DNA of 64,000 nt from Pseudomonadota bacterium (GTDB lineage: Bacteria > Pseudomonadota > Gammaproteobacteria > Burkholderiales > Burkholderiaceae_B): positions 1-64,000 of the forward strand of contig JAEXRL010000022.1 of assembly GCA_023440825.1 (NCBI GenBank), in the 5' to 3' direction. Both the position numbers and the translations under genes were made by a program. A model generated the notes under the pieces. It searched no databases, was not told where the DNA came from, and saw nothing but the letters and a program-made list of their open reading frames with translations. Shown here piece by piece: positions 60,261 through 64,000 of this stretch; the stretch's first letter is position 1; the number at the start of each line of letters is the position of its first letter.

Positions 60261-62582
60261 ATGAATACCGTATTACCCTCTAGCTCTTCGGGTTGCCCCT
60301 TTCATCAATCCAGCGCGTCAATGAGCCCTCAAGCCCGCGATTTCGATCCATTCAGCGATGCCTATTTGCAAAGCCCACCGGATTACTTGCGCTGGTCCCG
60401 AGAGCAAGAGCCCGTATTCTATAGTCCTGTGCTCAATTACTGGGTGGTGACACGCTACGCCGATATTAAAGCCGTATTCAGAGACAATGAAACCTTCAGT
60501 CCCTGTAATGTATTAGAAAAAATCACCCCAACGTGTCCCGCCGCCAATCAGGTGCTCAAGTCCTACGACTACGCCATGAATCGCACTTTGGTGAACGAAG
60601 ACGAACCAGCACATATGTCGCGCCGCCGTCTTTTGATGGAACCGTTCACCCCTAACGCGCTACGTCAACACGAGCCGCTGGTGCGTGACTTGGTCAGAAC
60701 CTATGTCGATCAAATCATCGACAAGGGCAAAGCAGACCTGGTGGAAGAAATGCTCTGGGAAGTGCCCTTAACGGTGGCCTTGCACTTTTTAGGTGTGCCC
60801 GAAGACGATATGGACAAGCTACGCGAGTACTCCATTGCCCATACCGTCAACACTTGGGGCAGACCGGATGAGGCGGAACAAGTTAAGGTGGCTCATGCCG
60901 TTGGCAACTTCTGGCAGCTCGCTGGTCAAATATTGGAAAAGATGCGCCAGGACCCTGATCAGCCTGGCTGGATGCAATACGGCATTCGGATGCAAAAAGA
61001 AGCACCTGATGTAGTCACCGACTCTTATCTGCACTCCATGATGATGGCCGGTATTGTGGCCGCTCATGAAACCACTGCACACGCAGCCGCGAACGCCCTC
61101 AAACTGCTACTGGAAAACCGTGAGCACTGGGAACAGCTGTGCAACGAACCTGAGCTCATCCCAAATGCCGTAGAGGAATGCTTGCGCCTGAACGGTTCAA
61201 TCGCGGCTTGGCGGCGTCAAGCCACACGAGCCACCGAATTGGGCGGTGTACAACTGCCCGAAGGTGCCAAGCTACTAATAGTCTCTTCCTCCGGCAATCA
61301 TGACGAGCTGTTTTTCAATGACGCCCAGGCCATTGACTTACGTCGCGACAACGCCAGCGAACACCTTACGTTTGGTTATGGTAGCCATCAGTGCATGGGC
61401 AAGAATCTGGCTCGCATGGAGCTACAAATTATTCTGGAAGAATTTACTCGTCGCCTCCCTCATATGCGTCTGGCGGAACAAACGTTTTCCTATGTCCCCA
61501 ACACCTCGTTCCGTGGTCCTGAAAGCCTTTGGATAGAGTGGGACCCCAGCCTGAACCCCGAACGCCACAACCCCAGCTTACGGGATCACGAACAGGCCGT
61601 ACGCATTGGCGAGCACTCTGCCAAAACAGTGAGCCGGCCTGTACGCGTCACTCAGGTTGAAACCATTAGCCAAGGTACTGTACGCATTAGCCTGCAGGCC
61701 CTTAACGGGGCAAAGCTACCCGCCTGGACACCCGGCGCACACTTGGACATTGAGTGCGGAGACCCGAGCAGGACACGTCAATATTCCTTATGCAGTGATG
61801 TCAACGATGAGCATACCTGGCAAGTGGCCGTACTCCATGAGCCAAATGGGCGTGGTGGCTCAAACTGGATGCATGAGCAAGTACGCATAGGCGAGGTTTT
61901 GCGTGTACGTGGCCCGCGCAATCACTTTACGCTCAACCCGGACAGTAAACGTCTCATACTTATTGCTGGCGGCATAGGCATCACACCCATTAGCACCATG
62001 GCCGCTCATGCCAAACAAAACCAGATCGAGTACGAGCTGCATTACAGCGCCAGCACACGTGACAAAATGCCTTTACTCGCCGAGCTGCAACAGGCTCACG
62101 GCAGTCGGCTTCATCTGCATATCAAGGATGAAAATAGCCGCGCTAACTATGAACAATTGCTAGCCAAGGTACAGCCCGACACACAAATCTATGTGTGCGG
62201 TCCTGAGCGAATGCTGACCGATTTACAAAGCTACACTGCCCACTGGCCCGATGACGCGTTGCGCTATGAGCTCTTCCACAGCACGCCCACCACCTTGGAC
62301 CCTAGCAAAGAATGGGCCTTTGATGTAGAGCTTAAAGACTCGGGTTTGCAGCTACGAGTGGCCGCCGACCAAACCTTGCTAGAGGCACTACGAGCCGCCA
62401 ACATTGACTTGCAAAGCGACTGCGAAGAGGGTCTGTGTGGCTCCTGTGAGGCTCCCTTACTAGGTGGGCAGGCGGATCATCGAGACCATGTACTCAGTAA
62501 GGCAGAACGTCAGGCACAGCAGCAAATCATCACCTGCTGCTCACGAGCCAAGCGCGGCGAAAAGCTGGTGCTCGCCCTATAG
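60261..62582 (+). CDS. Self-sufficient cytochrome P450 (CYP116B type) fused to a reductase, 773 aa
   Basis: Residues 1-440 are the P450: I-helix AHETT (268-272), K-helix E306-x-x-R309, and the heme loop FGYGSHQCMGKNLAR with axial Cys378. Residues about 455-680 are a phthalate-dioxygenase-reductase-like flavin domain: RQYS (506-509) for FMN and GGIGITPIS (570-578) for NAD(P)H. The C-terminal plant-type [2Fe-2S] domain has C721, C726 and C729 (CEEGLCGSC) plus C759 or C760. The P450-FMN-[2Fe-2S] order defines class VII P450s such as P450 RhF. The N-terminal SGCPFH is also usual. Substrates of the group include fatty acids, herbicides and phenyl ethers; none can be assigned here. Confidence 0.95.
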   Translation: MNTVLPSSSSGCPFHQSSASMSPQARDFDPFSDAYLQSPPDYLRWSREQEPVFYSPVLNYWVVTRYADIKAVFRDNETFSPCNVLEKITPTCPAANQVLKSYDYAMNRTLVNEDEPAHMSRRRLLMEPFTPNALRQHEPLVRDLVRTYVDQIIDKGKADLVEEMLWEVPLTVALHFLGVPEDDMDKLREYSIAHTVNTWGRPDEAEQVKVAHAVGNFWQLAGQILEKMRQDPDQPGWMQYGIRMQKEAPDVVTDSYLHSMMMAGIVAAHETTAHAAANALKLLLENREHWEQLCNEPELIPNAVEECLRLNGSIAAWRRQATRATELGGVQLPEGAKLLIVSSSGNHDELFFNDAQAIDLRRDNASEHLTFGYGSHQCMGKNLARMELQIILEEFTRRLPHMRLAEQTFSYVPNTSFRGPESLWIEWDPSLNPERHNPSLRDHEQAVRIGEHSAKTVSRPVRVTQVETISQGTVRISLQALNGAKLPAWTPGAHLDIECGDPSRTRQYSLCSDVNDEHTWQVAVLHEPNGRGGSNWMHEQVRIGEVLRVRGPRNHFTLNPDSKRLILIAGGIGITPISTMAAHAKQNQIEYELHYSASTRDKMPLLAELQQAHGSRLHLHIKDENSRANYEQLLAKVQPDTQIYVCGPERMLTDLQSYTAHWPDDALRYELFHSTPTTLDPSKEWAFDVELKDSGLQLRVAADQTLLEALRAANIDLQSDCEEGLCGSCEAPLLGGQADHRDHVLSKAERQAQQQIITCCSRAKRGEKLVLAL

Positions 62583-62595
62583 CGTCAAATCAGGC

Positions 62596-62620
62596 CACCT
62601 GGGTCAATTAGGCCCAGGTG
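62596..62620. terminator. Hairpin between converging P450 and GTPase genes
   Basis: CACCTGGG (62596-62603) pairs with CCCAGGTG (62613-62620) with a 9-base loop. It starts 14 bases after the P450 stop and includes the stop codon of the - strand GTPase. There is no T-run in either direction. Confidence 0.45.
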
Positions 62621-63996
62621 CGTAATAAGGCTTGAATACACGCCTCACGCCGCTCATCAGCGTGATATCGCGGGTCTAGAGTAGACCAGTGAGGATGCAC
62701 GCGCGCTTGCTGCAAGGCCTCGGGCAGACCAGGTTTTCTCCAGCGTTCTAGTAAGGGCTGAAGACCATTTTCCTGAGCATGGGGTGCCAGTTGACCTAGC
62801 TGTATCGGTTGCTGTGCAGCATGACCGCGCTGCTCTAGGGCAGATATTAAGGTCAGTTGTCTGACCGCCAAAAGCGACACCACTTCATTTGAAGCACGCA
62901 ATTCAGTATGGCCGCGCAACTTGCCCATCAGCTTCGTCCCCCATTGCTCTGCGCCTTGCCACAACCCACCTGCCAACGCCCCCACCAAAGTGCCGGTACC
63001 CAAGCTCAAGCCGCCGGTCAATACATCCACCGTCGCACCCGCTACCGCTCCTGCGGCAAGCCCTTTACCCATTTGCACACCAAATTGCTTCAGCGTCTGG
63101 GGGTCGAATAAATCCATACCCCAATGCTGACCATCGAAATCAGGCACATCACTTAATAGGTCACGCGGATCAAAGTTATAGCATTGCAGCAGGGCACGCA
63201 CGCAAGTGCTTTCACGTGCCATCAGCTTTTCCTGCAAGCTGTGGGTGGCTTGCAGCCGCTCTCGCTCATCGTCCTCACAGCGCAAACGCAGTGCCGTCGC
63301 ATCCACGAGCAGCTCTGCCAACAAACGCAAGGCATCCGTTCGGCGCTGACGCGCCTGTTGCTGCAACTCCAGTTTCAGCGCTTGCAATAGGCTGGCATGC
63401 GTATCCAGTAGCACCGCCAGCTTGTCGTAAAGCAAGGCCTCGCCATCCAGGGCAGGAGCGACCGTATCGAACTCGGCTAAGGCATGCAAGCCCAGTCTGG
63501 ATAAGGCATCACGCCATTGCTGCGTACGCGCCTGTGTACTATGAATAAAATTCAAGACGGGCAATAAGGGACGTCCGCATAAGGACAACAGATACAACTC
63601 ATCCTTGTGTTTACTCAACACGGGATCACGCACATCTATCACATACAAACCTGCTACGCAGGCCAGTAGTTTTTTCAGCACCCGAGCCTCTTGCTCGAAC
63701 CGGTCCTGAGCAGCGGGGGTTTCAAAAAACCGGGCTAAACGCTCAGGCCCATCCAGCCGTTCACTGCTAGGACTGATCTGCTCCAGATAATCGAGCAAAG
63801 CCATGCTATCTTCTAGGCCTGGGGTATCGTACAAGGCCAGCATAGGCTGTCCATCCACACGCAAACGTGCCCCTTGGACATGGCGCGTGGTTCCTGGGCT
63901 GTCGCGCACCTCACCAAAGCTGGGGTCACGCGTCAAGGTACGCAACAAAGAGGTCTTACCCGTATTCGTGTGACCAACTACCGCTAGGTTTAACAT
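62608..63996 (-). CDS. P-loop GTPase with a DUF3482-type C-terminal region, 462 aa
   Basis: An N-terminal Era/YfjP-type G domain: VVGHTNTGKTSLL (P-loop about residues 8-15), RDSPGTTRHVQG (switch I), YDTPGLED (about 57-64). A helical region then leads to a glycine-rich hydrophobic segment (GKGLAAGAVAGATVDVLTGGLSLGTGTLVGALAGGLWQG, about residues 308-346), able to insert in a membrane as a glycine zipper. This layout is that of DUF3482 GTPases. Function is unknown. The whole gene lies in the window; its ATG is four bases from the right edge. Confidence 0.78.
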   Translation of the reverse strand: MLNLAVVGHTNTGKTSLLRTLTRDPSFGEVRDSPGTTRHVQGARLRVDGQPMLALYDTPGLEDSMALLDYLEQISPSSERLDGPERLARFFETPAAQDRFEQEARVLKKLLACVAGLYVIDVRDPVLSKHKDELYLLSLCGRPLLPVLNFIHSTQARTQQWRDALSRLGLHALAEFDTVAPALDGEALLYDKLAVLLDTHASLLQALKLELQQQARQRRTDALRLLAELLVDATALRLRCEDDERERLQATHSLQEKLMARESTCVRALLQCYNFDPRDLLSDVPDFDGQHWGMDLFDPQTLKQFGVQMGKGLAAGAVAGATVDVLTGGLSLGTGTLVGALAGGLWQGAEQWGTKLMGKLRGHTELRASNEVVSLLAVRQLTLISALEQRGHAAQQPIQLGQLAPHAQENGLQPLLERWRKPGLPEALQQARVHPHWSTLDPRYHADERREACIQALLRTWA

Positions 63997-64000
63997 GCGT

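Noticed and set aside
62889..63548. 219-codon ORF on the + strand
   Set aside because: Antisense shadow of the DUF3482-type GTPase gene, rich in Pro, His and Ala with no recognisable fold.
1..64000. CRISPR arrays, tRNA or rRNA genes, complete prophage or complete insertion sequence
   Set aside because: No regularly spaced repeats, no tRNA- or rRNA-like segments and no phage structural genes were recognised; only insertion-sequence fragments are present.

Overview
The window looks like chromosomal DNA of a betaproteobacterium of the Burkholderiales, most like the Alcaligenaceae. The basis is a complete System I cytochrome c maturation operon, a catechol ortho-cleavage operon, and a dense set of solute receptors (two TRAP systems, a Bug/TctC receptor, a MetNIQ-type ABC importer, an NCS1 permease and MFS carriers). 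This placement comes from gene content only; I cannot name a genus.

Region 1-2.4 kb is a decayed accessory patch: the right end of an IS66 element, an orphan ArsR regulator, and three successive ORFs each broken by one in-frame stop (a YjaB-like acetyltransferase, an unknown ORF and an IS3-type orfA remnant). Copies of a short repeat, some in long hairpins, lie between them. Region 2.6-9.8 kb is ccmABCDEFGHI followed by ccdA, packed with ATGA/GTGA overlaps. Region 9.8-10.7 kb is again debris (TerC and MFS remnants, a strong terminator, an orphan Fur-like box). Base skew on the + strand changes there from G/T-rich to A/C-rich whatever the gene direction, which may mark the replication terminus.

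Region 10.7-14.2 kb has a BamE-like lipoprotein, a small hydrolase, a Cys/His-rich exported protein and a Tat-exported multicopper oxidase. Region 14.4-19.3 kb (- strand) is LysR, class II aldolase and TRAP QMP. Region 19.4-25.3 kb is catR divergent from benD, a KdgT-family permease, catB, catA and catC, with a textbook BenM/CatM operator pair and unusually structured intergenic RNA. Two dynamin-like GTPases follow catC almost without a gap. Next come a YncE-like lipoprotein, a KgtP-like carrier, metNIQ with an ABM-domain protein, and a LysR regulator.

Region 35.3-43.5 kb is one operon: a dimeric-barrel protein, TRAP PQM, a peptidylglycine-amidating-lyase-like propeller and a 1217-residue fused HyuA/HyuB (5-oxoprolinase type). 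Region 43.7-50.3 kb has AraC, a DHA2 MFS pump, RpiR, and a GntR-hydantoin racemase-NCS1 permease unit. Region 50.7-64 kb has an acyltransferase, a HAD phosphatase, a complete Mce/Mla-type lipid transport operon, thpR, argE, IclR, a Bug receptor, a self-sufficient CYP116B-type P450 and a DUF3482-type GTPase.

Functionally the window is a catabolic region: uptake systems, each with a nearby regulator, feed aromatic, cyclic-amide and organic-acid degradation, set beside housekeeping heme, copper and envelope functions.
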